In this document: one piece after another, positions 16,289-25,256 of the stretch
Layout of the letters: every line of letters begins with the position of its first letter
Numbering within the stretch: the first letter of the stretch is position 1
DNA from: UBA2705 sp963977125
GTDB taxonomy: Bacteria; Pseudomonadota; Alphaproteobacteria; Micavibrionales; Micavibrionaceae
Assembly (NCBI GenBank): GCA_963977125.1
Contig: CAXBNJ010000012.1
Location: 1-31,166 of the forward strand
Length of the DNA: 31,166 bases
Reading direction: 5' to 3'
Notes under the pieces: generated by a model
Seen by the model: only the letters and a program-made list of their open reading frames with translations
The model's database searches: none
What the model was told of the DNA's origin: nothing
Translations under genes and position numbers: made by a program

Positions 16289-16774
16289 ATGTTTGTACAA
16301 TATGCGAAATCGTTTTTGCTCTATGAGATTGTTAAAGGGTTTCTTTTAACGCTTAAATACGCATTTTTTATGCAGCGTGTGACGATTAACTATCCTCATG
16401 AAAAGGGGCCCCTTAGCCCACGTTTTCGTGGTGAGCATGCGCTACGCCGTTACCCTAATGGTGAAGAGCGCTGCATTGCATGTAAATTATGTGAGGCTGT
16501 TTGCCCAGCTTTGGCTATTACCATTGAGGCTGAACCGCGCGAAGATGGTTCACGCCGTACAACGCGTTACGATATAGACATGACAAAATGTATTTATTGC
16601 GGTCTATGCGAGGAAGCATGTCCCGTCGATGCTATTGTCGAAGGGCCTAATTTTGAATTTTCTACAGAAACGCGAGAAGAGCTTTATTATAATAAAGACA
16701 AGCTTCTTGATAATGGTGATAAATGGGAAGCGCAGATAGCGGCTAATTTAGTAGCTGATGCGCCATACCGCTAA
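16289..16774 (+). CDS. nuoI: NADH-quinone oxidoreductase subunit I
   Basis: NuoI carries the two [4Fe-4S] clusters N6a and N6b that pass electrons towards quinone in complex I. The 161-residue product has an amphipathic N-terminal helix, RVTINYPHEKGPLSPRFRGE, and the two ferredoxin motifs with Cys62/65/68/72 and Cys101/104/107/111. It starts 49 bases after nuoH. No nuoJ follows; a HAD hydrolase does instead. Confidence 0.98.
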   Translation: MFVQYAKSFLLYEIVKGFLLTLKYAFFMQRVTINYPHEKGPLSPRFRGEHALRRYPNGEERCIACKLCEAVCPALAITIEAEPREDGSRRTTRYDIDMTKCIYCGLCEEACPVDAIVEGPNFEFSTETREELYYNKDKLLDNGDKWEAQIAANLVADAPYR

Positions 16775-16830
16775 GAATAAATTATTTGTCTTAACGTAAG
16801 TAAATAGGACTATGGAAGTGACTAGGTTTA

Positions 16831-17751
16831 ATGGATAAAACGAAATTCTGCGAAGGTGTATCAGATATTTCCGATAGCTATATGGGCTTTATCCTCGATT
16901 TATGGGGTGTGCTTCATAATGGGAAAAAAGCTTTTGATGACGTGCCTTACACGATGAAAGAGCTTATGTCTCGCGGTAAGAAAGTGATTTTGCTTTCTAA
17001 CGCTGCTGTGAACGCCAAAGACATGAAAGCCAGCCTGAAAAAAATGGGCATTACACCGACAATGTATAGCCACATTGTTACATCAGGTCAGGTTGTTCGT
17101 GATTTCCTCACCGAAGAGAAAACAGCCTTAGGCAAAAAATACTATTTGCTTTCGCATGATGATAAATTCCCGATTATTGAAGATTTAGAAGAGGTTGAGC
17201 GCGTTGATGATATCAAGCAAGCTGACTTCTTGGTTATTGCTGGCTTGCCGCAAGGGCAATATATGGATGATGTCGCGCCAATATTACGTGCAGGCGTTCA
17301 GCGTCATTTAAAAGCTATATGCCTAAATCCTGATAGCTTGTCTATGCTTGGCGCGTCTTATTTAAATGGCCCCACAGCAATTGCGGCGCGTTATCAAGAT
17401 TTTGGCGGTATCGTTGAGTATTTTGGTAAGCCATATAAGCCTATATATAGAAAATGTATTGAATTACTGCAAAAAGATGAAATTTTCCCAGGTGACACGG
17501 TAATGATCGGTGACACTATGGCGCATGATATACTTGGCGCGTCTTTATCTGGTATGGATACATGCCTCGTGCGCTCTGGTCTGCATGCAGGTACCTTTAA
17601 AAACTGTAAGAATCCTGCTGATGTTGACCGCGCTTTGGGTGTGCTATCTGTTCAGTATAATGGTCTGCGTCCACAATTCTTGCTCGAGACATTCAAATGG
17701 GGCCGTGTATTGCCTGACCGCAAGCATAAGAAGCGCAGAAAGCTACTCTAG
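16831..17751 (+). CDS. HAD superfamily class IIA hydrolase (TIGR01459-like)
   Basis: This 306-residue phosphatase-like protein has the class IIA HAD plan. Motif I is GFILDLWGVLHNG at about 20-32, motif II is VILLSNAAV, the cap region contains KMGITP and TSGQVV, and FGKPYKPIY (motif III Lys) precedes MIGDTMAHDILGA (motif IV Asp). The DLWGVLHNG form is typical of an alphaproteobacterial subgroup of unknown substrate. The C-terminus is very basic (RKHKKRRKLL). It follows nuoI and precedes an ABC exporter on the same strand. Confidence 0.88.
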   Translation: MDKTKFCEGVSDISDSYMGFILDLWGVLHNGKKAFDDVPYTMKELMSRGKKVILLSNAAVNAKDMKASLKKMGITPTMYSHIVTSGQVVRDFLTEEKTALGKKYYLLSHDDKFPIIEDLEEVERVDDIKQADFLVIAGLPQGQYMDDVAPILRAGVQRHLKAICLNPDSLSMLGASYLNGPTAIAARYQDFGGIVEYFGKPYKPIYRKCIELLQKDEIFPGDTVMIGDTMAHDILGASLSGMDTCLVRSGLHAGTFKNCKNPADVDRALGVLSVQYNGLRPQFLLETFKWGRVLPDRKHKKRRKLL

Positions 17752-17851
17752 GTTTTCCTAGGCTTTAAACTTGCGCATATCAGCTTTTCTCTATAGTTTG
17801 TCGCGCTTGAGCAAAGCTTTGACCCTTAACAATTATAGTGAATTTCACCCT

Positions 17852-19642
17852 ATGGCGTCCCAAGATAAAAACAAGCACCGTACAGCCAGCTCTATTCTGA
17901 TTAAACGGATATGGCGTGAATATGTACGTCCTTATAAAGCCTCTATATTTATTGCTTTGTTTTTTATGCTCATAGATGCCGCTATGACGGTGTCTTTTGC
18001 CAAATTACTTCAGCCCGCAATGGACGAAGTTTTAATTGCCGTGCAAGAAGATCCCTCTAAAGTAAACAGTATTTGGGTCTATGTTGGCGCTATATTAGTG
18101 ACGTTTATTGTGCGCGGCTGTGCAAATTATACCCATAGTATTATTATGAGTAAAATGAGCCAGTCAGTCATTGCGGATATCCAAACGTCTTTATTTTCGC
18201 ATTTTATGATCCTTGATATTGGCTTCTTTAAAAAACAATCTAGTGGTTCTTTGGTGTCGGGCGTTATTAATGATGTCGCTGTAATGCGCTCTACCGTCAC
18301 GGATTCGATTGTCGGGCTTGGTAAGAATGTTCTTACATTAACAGGTCTTTTAGGCTTGATGATTTATCAAGACTGGCGTTTGTCGCTTATTGTGTTTCTT
18401 ATATTCCCTTTGGCAGCCTATTTCGTCATGCGCCTTGGGCGCCGTATCCGTAAATTATCTAAGAAATTACAGAGCCAAATATCTGATTTGTCATCCTTAT
18501 TAGTTGGCCTTTTCCAAGGTATACGCCAAATACAGGCTTATGGCGCAGAAGGCCTTGAAATAAAGCGCACTGAAAAAGTGATACATAATGTCCGTGATCT
18601 TAACGTTAAAGCCTCACAAATAAGTCAACTTGCCACGCCCGTTAATGAAAGCCTTGTGGGGTTAGTTATTGCCGGCATTATGGTCTATGGGGCATTTCAA
18701 ATTTCAGCGGGCGCATTAACGCCCGGCACGCTAATTTCGTTTATTGGTGCTTTTTCATTAGCTTATGAGCCGATGAAGAAGCTTGCACGACTGAATATAA
18801 GTATTCAACAAGGGCTAGGTGCAGCAGAGCGAGTCTTTAGTTATAAAGATAGACTGCCTGTGATTCGAGATCATGTTGATGCTAAAGCCCATAGCCTTAC
18901 TAGCGCTGAGATTGATTATAAAAATGTTTTCTTCGCCTATGATGATAGTGAGGAGGGCGTGGCTTTAATCACTGACTTCACTTTAAAGCTTAAGCCAAAA
19001 ACAGTAACGGCCTTTGTTGGTCCGTCTGGCAGTGGTAAATCAACGCTGATGAATATGCTGCCGCGTTTTTATGATGTCGGTAAAGGCTCAATTGAAATTA
19101 ACGGCTTGAACATTACTGACTTCACATTAGAGAGCTTACGCGGCCATATTGCGCTTGTATCGCAAGATGTCTTTATCTTTGATGATAGTGTTGCGCATAA
19201 TATTGCTTATGGCGAAAAAGAAATTGACCAAGAAAAAATAGTCGCCGCAGCCAAAGAAGCCGCTATACATGAGTTTATTCTCTCACTGCCAGAGGGCTAT
19301 GAAACTCGCCTAGGCGAACATGGGACGCGCTTATCTGGCGGTCAAAAGCAGCGTATTTCAATTGCGCGGGCATTATTGCGCCAAGCGCCTATCTTGTTAC
19401 TTGATGAGGCAACATCAGCTTTGGATAACGAATCTGAAAAGCTTATTCAGGACGCTTTAAAGAAATTACAACAAGGCCGCACAACATTAATAATTGCACA
19501 TAGGCTTTCAACGATTAAAGACGCTGATACGATTGTGTATATTGATAAAGGCCATATTATACAGCAGGGCAGCCATGAAGAGTTAATGCGGAGCGATGGC
19601 CCCTATAAACATCTATATTTAGGCAATAGCGAGGCAGTTTAA
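17852..19642 (+). CDS. ABC exporter, MsbA-like (fused membrane and ATPase domains)
   Basis: This is a half-transporter with an N-terminal six-helix membrane domain (about 30-340) and a C-terminal ATPase. Walker A GPSGSGKST is at about 390, the signature LSGGQKQR at about 493, Walker B ILLLDEATSALD at about 512 and the switch His is in IIAHRLST. The length of 596 and the membrane sequence fit the lipid A/phospholipid flippase group (MsbA), but substrate cannot be proved. The ATG at 17852 is preferred over an upstream TTG at 17771; neither has a strong ribosome-binding site. The next gene begins four bases after the stop. Confidence 0.93.
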   Translation: MASQDKNKHRTASSILIKRIWREYVRPYKASIFIALFFMLIDAAMTVSFAKLLQPAMDEVLIAVQEDPSKVNSIWVYVGAILVTFIVRGCANYTHSIIMSKMSQSVIADIQTSLFSHFMILDIGFFKKQSSGSLVSGVINDVAVMRSTVTDSIVGLGKNVLTLTGLLGLMIYQDWRLSLIVFLIFPLAAYFVMRLGRRIRKLSKKLQSQISDLSSLLVGLFQGIRQIQAYGAEGLEIKRTEKVIHNVRDLNVKASQISQLATPVNESLVGLVIAGIMVYGAFQISAGALTPGTLISFIGAFSLAYEPMKKLARLNISIQQGLGAAERVFSYKDRLPVIRDHVDAKAHSLTSAEIDYKNVFFAYDDSEEGVALITDFTLKLKPKTVTAFVGPSGSGKSTLMNMLPRFYDVGKGSIEINGLNITDFTLESLRGHIALVSQDVFIFDDSVAHNIAYGEKEIDQEKIVAAAKEAAIHEFILSLPEGYETRLGEHGTRLSGGQKQRISIARALLRQAPILLLDEATSALDNESEKLIQDALKKLQQGRTTLIIAHRLSTIKDADTIVYIDKGHIIQQGSHEELMRSDGPYKHLYLGNSEAV

Positions 19643-19646
19643 GATC

Positions 19647-20471
19647 ATGAAAAAGAAGAAGAAGAGTAAAAAGACACCTTTTTTAGTCATTATAAGCTTG
19701 GTTGTGCTTGTTCACTTATCTGTAACATTGTTCTTATATGTGTCACAGCGCAGCCTTATTTACTTCCCATCAGAAAGTACAGCCGAAGCGCCTGATGGTG
19801 TGTTGAAGGTTAGCTATAAAGTTAAAGGCAGCGGCGATGAACTGCACAAGAACTGGTATGTGCCGCCCTTATCCTACGACAAACAAATTATCTTACATTT
19901 TCATGGTAATGCTGGCAGCATCGATAGCCGTTACAACAAAATGCTGCCTTATATTCAGCAAGGCTATGGCGTTATGCTCTCAGAATATCCCGGTTACGGT
20001 GGAAACCCGGGCGCACCATCTGAAGAGAGCTTCTTTGAAGGGGCTGAAAATTCATACAGATCTTTAATTAACCTTGGCTATGAGCCACAAGAGATTATTC
20101 TATATGGTGAATCCATAGGCGCTGGTTCGGCCACTTATTTAGCGCAGAAATACGAAGCCAAGGCGCTTGTTCTTGAGGTGCCGTTTGATTCTTTACTGAA
20201 TGTCGTTAAAGGCAAATACCCGTTTATCCTAGGCATGAAATACTTATTGAAAGATCATTTTGATAATCTGAGTAGAATTGCCGATGTGAATATGCCCGTC
20301 CTTGTCATGTTGGCAGAGAAGGATGAAGTTATACCAACCAAATTTGGTGAAAACTTATATAATAAGGCGAGTGAACCTAAGCAGTTAGAAATACTAAAAG
20401 GCCTAGGCCACAACAATGTTACAGGTAATGAAACATACCCTATAATGCGCGATTTTATTGCGAAGCAGTAA
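19647..20471 (+). CDS. Membrane-anchored alpha/beta hydrolase (Bem46-like)
   Basis: This 274-residue protein starts with a very basic stretch (KKKKKSKK) and one membrane segment at about 11-31, followed by an alpha/beta hydrolase fold. The oxyanion region is HFHGNAGS (about 84-91). The nucleophile is S156 in YGESIGAG, and the acid D226 (AEKDEVIP) and H255 (GLGHNN) complete the triad. The layout resembles Bem46/ABHD13-type hydrolases, which are of uncertain substrate. It is four bases after the ABC exporter and almost certainly cotranscribed with it. Confidence 0.9.
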   Translation: MKKKKKSKKTPFLVIISLVVLVHLSVTLFLYVSQRSLIYFPSESTAEAPDGVLKVSYKVKGSGDELHKNWYVPPLSYDKQIILHFHGNAGSIDSRYNKMLPYIQQGYGVMLSEYPGYGGNPGAPSEESFFEGAENSYRSLINLGYEPQEIILYGESIGAGSATYLAQKYEAKALVLEVPFDSLLNVVKGKYPFILGMKYLLKDHFDNLSRIADVNMPVLVMLAEKDEVIPTKFGENLYNKASEPKQLEILKGLGHNNVTGNETYPIMRDFIAKQ

Positions 20472-20651
20472 GGTTTAAAGTTTTTTTTATGGTTTATTAT
20501 TATTTGTTATCAATGACATCGCCTTAAATCTTACTGCATCGCAAAAAAAATATTGAAATAATGAAAAGAGGGGCGCATAGTGCGCGCAACTCGTTATGGA
20601 TAGAGTTTTATTTGTAATAGGGTGTGTAAAAAATAAGAAGAAAGAAATACG

Positions 20652-21152
20652 ATGCCTTGTAGAAATGCAATGATTACCGACGTAGTGCTTTGTCGCCCAG
20701 ATGACACCGTCGAAAAAGTAATGGCAATAATGGAAGAAACCAGCGTAAGACACGTTCCGATTGTCGACTATGATAATGTTTTAATCGGCATGTTTGGTTA
20801 TAATCACCTTCTCAAAAAATTATTACCAGTCTCCGTCACTATGGAAGATGGTCTTCAACGCTTAGATTTCGTCGTCGGGGCATCCCCGGGCGTTGCCAAA
20901 CGTCTGCGTAAAATCTATCCTTGCCCTGTTAAAGAGCACCTATTTAAAGAGGTCGTCGTTGTATCACCTGATACACCGACATGGGAAGCGACGCGTCTTA
21001 TTGTGAAATACGGCAGCCCCTTACCTGTTTTAGAAGAAAACACTGGTAAATTTGTTGGCTTAATATCAGAGCAATCCTTATTCAGAGAACTTCTTGAGAT
21101 TCTTGAAGACGTTGAAAAAGAAGAGGCTGGTGATTTGTCTAACGACGATTAA
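20652..21152 (+). CDS. Tandem CBS-domain protein
   Basis: This 166-residue protein is made of two CBS motifs. The first runs about 6-60 (AMITDVVLCRPDDTVEKVM, SVRHVPIVDYDNVLIGM) and the second about 93-152 (EVVVVSPDTPTWEATRLIV, PLPVLEENTGKFVGLIS). CBS pairs bind adenine nucleotides and act as energy or ionic sensors. Between them is an insert of about 25 residues with a basic patch (GVAKRLRKIYPCPVK). The tail is acidic. It lies 44 bases before the NhaD-like transporter gene. Confidence 0.88.
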   Translation: MPCRNAMITDVVLCRPDDTVEKVMAIMEETSVRHVPIVDYDNVLIGMFGYNHLLKKLLPVSVTMEDGLQRLDFVVGASPGVAKRLRKIYPCPVKEHLFKEVVVVSPDTPTWEATRLIVKYGSPLPVLEENTGKFVGLISEQSLFRELLEILEDVEKEEAGDLSNDD

Positions 21153-21196
21153 TACCGCCTTTACTATAAAAATAATAAAAATCCACCGAGGGTAAT

Positions 21197-22543
21197 ATGT
21201 CTTTAAATCAAATACACCATGTTCCAGAATCAATTCTGGGGGTAAGTCCGATGGTTGCGGCCTGTGCGGTCCTGTTAATCGTCTATTTCTTCATTATCAC
21301 TGAAAAAATCCACCAAACAATTATTGCCCTAATTGGCGCCATGGCCATGATTTATCTTGGTTTGTTAAATCAACATTTAGCCGTGCAAGGGATCGATTTT
21401 AATACCATATTTTTACTGATCGGCATGATGGTCCTTGTGGGGATTATGCAGCGATCGGGTGTGTTCCAATTTGTGGCGATTATATCAGCCAAATTGGTTA
21501 AAGCCAATCCGCGGGCTTTACTCATCGTACTATCCCTTATTACAGCGGTATTTTCCGCACTTTTGGATAACGTAACGACGGTCATGTTGATCGTGCCAAT
21601 AACCTTACTGTTAACAGAGCAGTTGAAGTTAAAGTCTTATCCATTTCTATTTTCACAAATTTTCTTTTCCAATGTTGGCGGTACAGCGACGTTAATTGGT
21701 GATCCACCAAATATCTTGATTGGCTCTGCTGTTGGTTATGGCTTTATGGACTTCGTTTATAATGTTGGTCCGCCAGCGTTAGTGGTCGGCTTGTTCCTTA
21801 TCATCTTTTTTGATGTGCTTTGGGGGCGTAAGATGAAAACGTCTATGCGCGCGCGTGCACATTTACTGCGTTACGATGCGTCAAGCGCCTTGACTGATAA
21901 AGTGCTGCTTTACAAATCTTTATTTGTTCTCGCCTTGGTCTTGCTCGGCTTTACCGTTGGTCATGGACATGGCTTTGAGCCTGGCACTGTTGCTCTTTCT
22001 GGCGCGGCATTACTTATGTTGCTCGATTCATTTAATATGAACAAAGAAGATCAGGGCAAAAGCGTTCATAAAGCGTTCCATGAAGTGGAGTGGGACACGA
22101 TATTCTTCTTTATCGGCTTGTTTATTGTTGTTACAGGCGTTGAGCAAAGCGGACTGCTAAAAATCATCGCTGATGAAATGATATTATTTACCGATGGTGA
22201 CCTTCTAAAAACAGGTATGACCGTTTTGTGGGTATCCACAGTCGCATCAGCCTTTATCAACAACATCCCGTTTGTTGCAACCCTTATTCCTGTTATTCAT
22301 AGCATGGCGCCTGATTTTGGCGGGCCTGAGAAACTTGAGCCGCTTTGGTGGTCATTATCATTGGGCGCATGCCTAGGCGGTAATGGATCAATTGTCGGCG
22401 CGAGTGCGAATGTTATGGTCGCCAGTTATGCGGCGCGGGCAGGGCAAGGCATATCCTTCCTTAAGTTTATGGCTCTTGCATTTCCGTTAATGATAGTTAC
22501 AGTAGTCATAGCATCGGTATACGCATATTTCTTCTATTTCTAA
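21197..22543 (+). CDS. ArsB/NhaD-type ion transporter (probable Na+/H+ antiporter)
   Basis: This 448-residue protein has eleven or twelve hydrophobic segments and belongs to the ion-transporter superfamily group of NhaD, ArsB and the P protein. Characteristic pieces are SALLDNVTTVMLIVP (about 115-130), the re-entrant motif GGTATLIGDPPNILIGSA (about 157-174), and the repeat-two counterparts FINNIPFVATLIPV and LGGNGSIVGASANVM. These fit Na+/H+ antiport best, but anion or arsenite transport cannot be excluded from sequence. A CBS-domain gene sits directly upstream. Confidence 0.88.
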   Translation: MSLNQIHHVPESILGVSPMVAACAVLLIVYFFIITEKIHQTIIALIGAMAMIYLGLLNQHLAVQGIDFNTIFLLIGMMVLVGIMQRSGVFQFVAIISAKLVKANPRALLIVLSLITAVFSALLDNVTTVMLIVPITLLLTEQLKLKSYPFLFSQIFFSNVGGTATLIGDPPNILIGSAVGYGFMDFVYNVGPPALVVGLFLIIFFDVLWGRKMKTSMRARAHLLRYDASSALTDKVLLYKSLFVLALVLLGFTVGHGHGFEPGTVALSGAALLMLLDSFNMNKEDQGKSVHKAFHEVEWDTIFFFIGLFIVVTGVEQSGLLKIIADEMILFTDGDLLKTGMTVLWVSTVASAFINNIPFVATLIPVIHSMAPDFGGPEKLEPLWWSLSLGACLGGNGSIVGASANVMVASYAARAGQGISFLKFMALAFPLMIVTVVIASVYAYFFYF

Positions 22544-22556
22544 TAGGATCTAAATC

Positions 22557-23060
22557 ATGATTAAGACGGCTCAAAAAAACACTATTTACAATATAGCATT
22601 TTGGGCCGTTTTTTTATGCCTCGCTTTTACGCTGAGTGGCTGTAAGGACAAGGCAGAGGAAGAGGGCGATGTGAAGCTCTACCCATTACAAATAACGCAC
22701 ACACAAAGCCCTGAGCAGCCGCCCATAGAGTTCATGGTCGAGCGCGCTGTAACGCCAGAAGAACAAGAGGTCGGTTTGATGAACCGTGCACTTATGGCAG
22801 ATGATCACGGGATGATCTTCGTCTATGCCGTGCCAGCACGCCCTTACTTTTGGATGAAAAACACGTTAATCCCATTGGATATGTTATTTATCAATTTTGA
22901 TGGCGTGATTGTGAATATTCATAAGAATGCTCAGCCGCATGATTTAACGCCGATAGACTCGGGCAGTGCGGTGCGTGCGGTGCTCGAAATTAACGCAGGG
23001 CTAAGCGATAAATACGGCATTCAACTGGGCGATAAGATTGTTTTTAACGATTATAAGTAA
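22557..23060 (+). CDS. DUF192 lipoprotein
   Basis: This 167-residue protein has a hydrophobic signal segment at about 11-25 ending in the lipobox LSGC, so Cys29 should be lipidated and the protein anchored at a periplasmic membrane face. The rest is a DUF192 domain. Its hallmarks are EEQEVGLMNRALMADDHGMIFVY in the first half (about 70-92), FWMKNTLIPLDMLFI, and the C-terminal VLEINAGLSDKYGIQLGD block. The function of DUF192 is not established. It starts 14 bases after the transporter gene and is followed by tRNA-Pro. Confidence 0.92.
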   Translation: MIKTAQKNTIYNIAFWAVFLCLAFTLSGCKDKAEEEGDVKLYPLQITHTQSPEQPPIEFMVERAVTPEEQEVGLMNRALMADDHGMIFVYAVPARPYFWMKNTLIPLDMLFINFDGVIVNIHKNAQPHDLTPIDSGSAVRAVLEINAGLSDKYGIQLGDKIVFNDYK

Positions 23061-23087
23061 TTATTAGCGATTATATATAAAAAAGGC

Positions 23088-23116
23088 TTGCACATAGCAA
23101 CCGAGTTTGATATTTA
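23088..23116 (+). promoter_or_regulatory. Promoter of tRNA-Pro
   Basis: TTGCAC (23088-23093) and TATTTA (23111-23116) are separated by exactly 17 bases. They lie 13 bases before the mature tRNA 5' end, the expected place for a short leader. Confidence 0.6.
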
Positions 23117-23128
23117 ATCTCTCAATGT

Positions 23129-23205
23129 CGGAGCGTAGCGCAGCCTGGTAGCGCATCTGTTTTGGGTACAGAGGGTCGGGAGTTCGAATCTCTCCGCTCC
23201 GACCA
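23129..23205 (+). tRNA. tRNA-Pro (TGG)
   Basis: A full cloverleaf: acceptor CGGAGCG pairs with CGCTCCG, the D-arm is GCGCAGCCTGGTAGCGC, and the anticodon arm TCTGT-TTTGGGT-ACAGA gives TGG. The T-arm carries GAGTTCGAATCTC, the discriminator is A, and CCA is encoded. Confidence 0.96.
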
Positions 23206-23366
23206 TTATTTTCCCAAGCCCTATTTCACATCACATAAAACGTATCGCGATTGTGAAGCGAGAAGCGAATAGATTAACGCTGTAATGGCACGTCTTTTGT
23301 GTGGCTTTATTGCGCTAACGTTTATTTCACTGTACAGGGCAATTAAATATATTTAATCTGTCGCCT

Positions 23367-23924
23367 ATGAAATCTGCACCTCAAAATAAATACCAACATT
23401 GGGACGATCTTGCCGCTGCTGCACAGCGCGGTGATAAGCGTGCATATCAAACGCTTATTAAAGAACTTATCCCCTTTGCGCGTTTAGTGCTCTCAGGGCG
23501 ACTGGCTAGCCCTGATTGGGTGGATGATATAACTCAAGATATGTTGATCTCTGTCCACAAGGCGCTACCGACTTATGAGGCGGGACGAAGCTTCAAGGCA
23601 TGGGTGAGCACGATACTGCATTACCGCAAAACAGATTTTTTGCGTAAGCATTATTCAAGCAAGACACAAGAAACGCAGTCCTTTGATGAGATAATAGAAA
23701 ATAAATTGCCTGCACATGTAACTAATATGGATGCTTTGGGCGAATATAGGGATGTAGAGAAGGCTTTGGAGGCCTTTCCTGCCAAACAGCGCGAAGTCTT
23801 TATGCTTAGCAAGCGGGAAGGTTTTAGCGCACAAGAAATTGCTACAATTAAAAATATGAGTGTCTCTGCTGTCAAAGTATCAGTACACAGAACAATTAAA
23901 CGTTTAAAGGATATATTAGAATGA
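23367..23924 (+). CDS. ECF-type RNA polymerase sigma factor
   Basis: This 185-residue sigma factor has region 2 (WVDDITQDMLISVHKALPTY, then GRSFKAWVSTILHYRKTDFLR at about 75-95) and region 4 (AFPAKQREVFMLSKREGFSAQEIA at about 130-155, then a helix-turn-helix to the end). It lacks a long region 3, as expected for the extracytoplasmic-function group. Its stop overlaps the start of the next gene by four bases (ATGA), and that gene encodes an NrsF-type membrane anti-sigma factor. The pair resembles Caulobacter SigF-NrsF. No promoter of the usual GGAAC type is evident in the 160-base leader. Confidence 0.92.
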   Translation: MKSAPQNKYQHWDDLAAAAQRGDKRAYQTLIKELIPFARLVLSGRLASPDWVDDITQDMLISVHKALPTYEAGRSFKAWVSTILHYRKTDFLRKHYSSKTQETQSFDEIIENKLPAHVTNMDALGEYRDVEKALEAFPAKQREVFMLSKREGFSAQEIATIKNMSVSAVKVSVHRTIKRLKDILE

Positions 23925-24640
23925 GCGATAAAGACGAGCCATTCACAAATATTGAAGACGCCACCTCCAACCAAGGTCGCGATCAACATAGCGCTAAGCT
24001 TGATGCTCTGGCTGAGCATTTAACTGAGTCGTTGATTCCGCGTGCGCCTATCTTGTCACATGGTAAGCGCGCTTGCCTATGGTTGCTTATATCCTGCTTA
24101 GTTTTCGCGATTCTTGTTATATGGGACTTTCCTTTGCGCTCTGACTTGAAATCGGCGCTAACTGGGCGCGTATTTGTGTTTGAGTTAGCTTTAGCCGCTA
24201 TTGTTGGTCTGAGTTCAATTTGGGCTGCGACACGCTTAATGGTACCTGTGGCGAAGGAAGATGTTTTTAAGATTACGCGCTTAGCCGTAGTCTCAGGCGC
24301 TGTGTTCATCGCTTGGTCTGCTTTTCAAAGCTTTCAGGGCTTTCTAGATGGTCATCTCGTCCATGATATGGGCTATCGTCCGTGTTTTTGGTGGGGGATT
24401 GTTGTGGCTATTATGCCAAGCATTGCCGTTGTTTATTTAGCAAGGCGTGGCGCATCGACTAATCCGCATTGGCTGCACGCTATGTCATTTATGGCTATCT
24501 TTGCTTTTGGTTGGATTGCTCTCCGTTTGATTTGCGCTTGGGATGCCCCCGGACACGCCTTTATATTCCACTTTACACCCTTCGTCGTTTTCGGTGCGTT
24601 GAGTGGGCTGATTAGCGCTAAGCTCTTTAAAACCATTTAG
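23921..24640 (+). CDS. NrsF-type membrane anti-sigma factor (DUF1109)
   Basis: This 239-residue protein has a cytoplasmic N-terminal part of about 50 residues and six predicted membrane segments after it, the DUF1109/NrsF plan. Two Cys at 155 (GYRPCFWWG) and 205 (RLICAWDA) are 50 residues apart. As I recall, the redox- and metal-sensitive Cys pair of Caulobacter NrsF has the same spacing. The protein would hold the sigma factor at the membrane until metal or oxidative stress releases it. Genetic linkage by a four-base overlap supports that role. Confidence 0.87.
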   Translation: MSDKDEPFTNIEDATSNQGRDQHSAKLDALAEHLTESLIPRAPILSHGKRACLWLLISCLVFAILVIWDFPLRSDLKSALTGRVFVFELALAAIVGLSSIWAATRLMVPVAKEDVFKITRLAVVSGAVFIAWSAFQSFQGFLDGHLVHDMGYRPCFWWGIVVAIMPSIAVVYLARRGASTNPHWLHAMSFMAIFAFGWIALRLICAWDAPGHAFIFHFTPFVVFGALSGLISAKLFKTI

Positions 24641-24750
24641 GCGGCGGACAACTCCATATTATATCGGTGAATATTATTGTTTTTTTAAGCGCTGTAAATT
24701 AAACTGTTTATCACAGTACGCTCACATATCGATCTATCATAAGGTTCACC

Positions 24751-25047
24751 ATGCAAGTCAGAATTTTCAAACCAAGTAAAAACACTATGCAGTCCGGTCT
24801 CGCTAAAACGAAGAAATGGCGTCTGGAATTTGTACCTTACACAGATCGCAGCCCAGAAAGCCTTATGGGTTGGACACAATCGGGCGACACTACGAACCAA
24901 GTAAAACTTGAATTCACATCATGCGACGAAGCGATATCCTATGCACAGAAAATGGGCTGGGATTGGAGCGCAGATAAAGAACAAATACGCAAGGTCATTC
25001 CCCGTAATTACGGCGATAATTTCAAATATGTACCACATGAAGAATAG
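24751..25047 (+). CDS. NDUFS4-like complex I accessory subunit
   Basis: This 98-residue protein matches the ETC complex I subunit conserved region (NDUFS4 family), an accessory subunit shared by mitochondria and alphaproteobacteria. It starts with VRIFKPSKNTMQSGLAKTKKWRLEF, has LMGWTQSGDTTNQVKLEF in the middle, and ends AISYAQKMGWDW...IPRNYGDNFKY. Residue positions are about 3-27, 38-55 and 61-93. It is the only complex I gene in this part of the window, away from nuoHI. tRNA-Arg lies 76 bases downstream. Confidence 0.93.
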   Translation: MQVRIFKPSKNTMQSGLAKTKKWRLEFVPYTDRSPESLMGWTQSGDTTNQVKLEFTSCDEAISYAQKMGWDWSADKEQIRKVIPRNYGDNFKYVPHEE

Positions 25048-25123
25048 AACAACACAATAAACACTTGTTTATCGCTATGCTTTAATGATAAATAACTACC
25101 TTACTAAATATGCATATGCATAA

Positions 25124-25200
25124 GCGCCCTTAGCTCAACTGGATAGAGCACTCGCCTTCTAAGCGAGATGTTGCAGGTTCAAGTCCTGCAGGGCGCACCA
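25124..25200 (+). tRNA. tRNA-Arg (TCT)
   Basis: The acceptor GCGCCCT pairs with AGGGCGC. The D-arm is AGCTCAACTGGATAGAGC-like, and the anticodon arm CTCGC-CTTCTAA-GCGAG gives TCT. The T-arm contains AGGTTCAAGTCCT, the discriminator is A, and CCA is encoded. Confidence 0.96.
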
Positions 25201-25256
25201 TTTCTCTTTCTTTGATTTTTCACATCTTTATATAAAACGCTCTATTAGGATATGTC

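Noticed and set aside
20487..20753. Minus-strand frame of 88 codons before the CBS gene
   Set aside because: It overlaps the start of the CBS gene, has low-complexity Phe/His/Tyr content, and has no ribosome-binding site.
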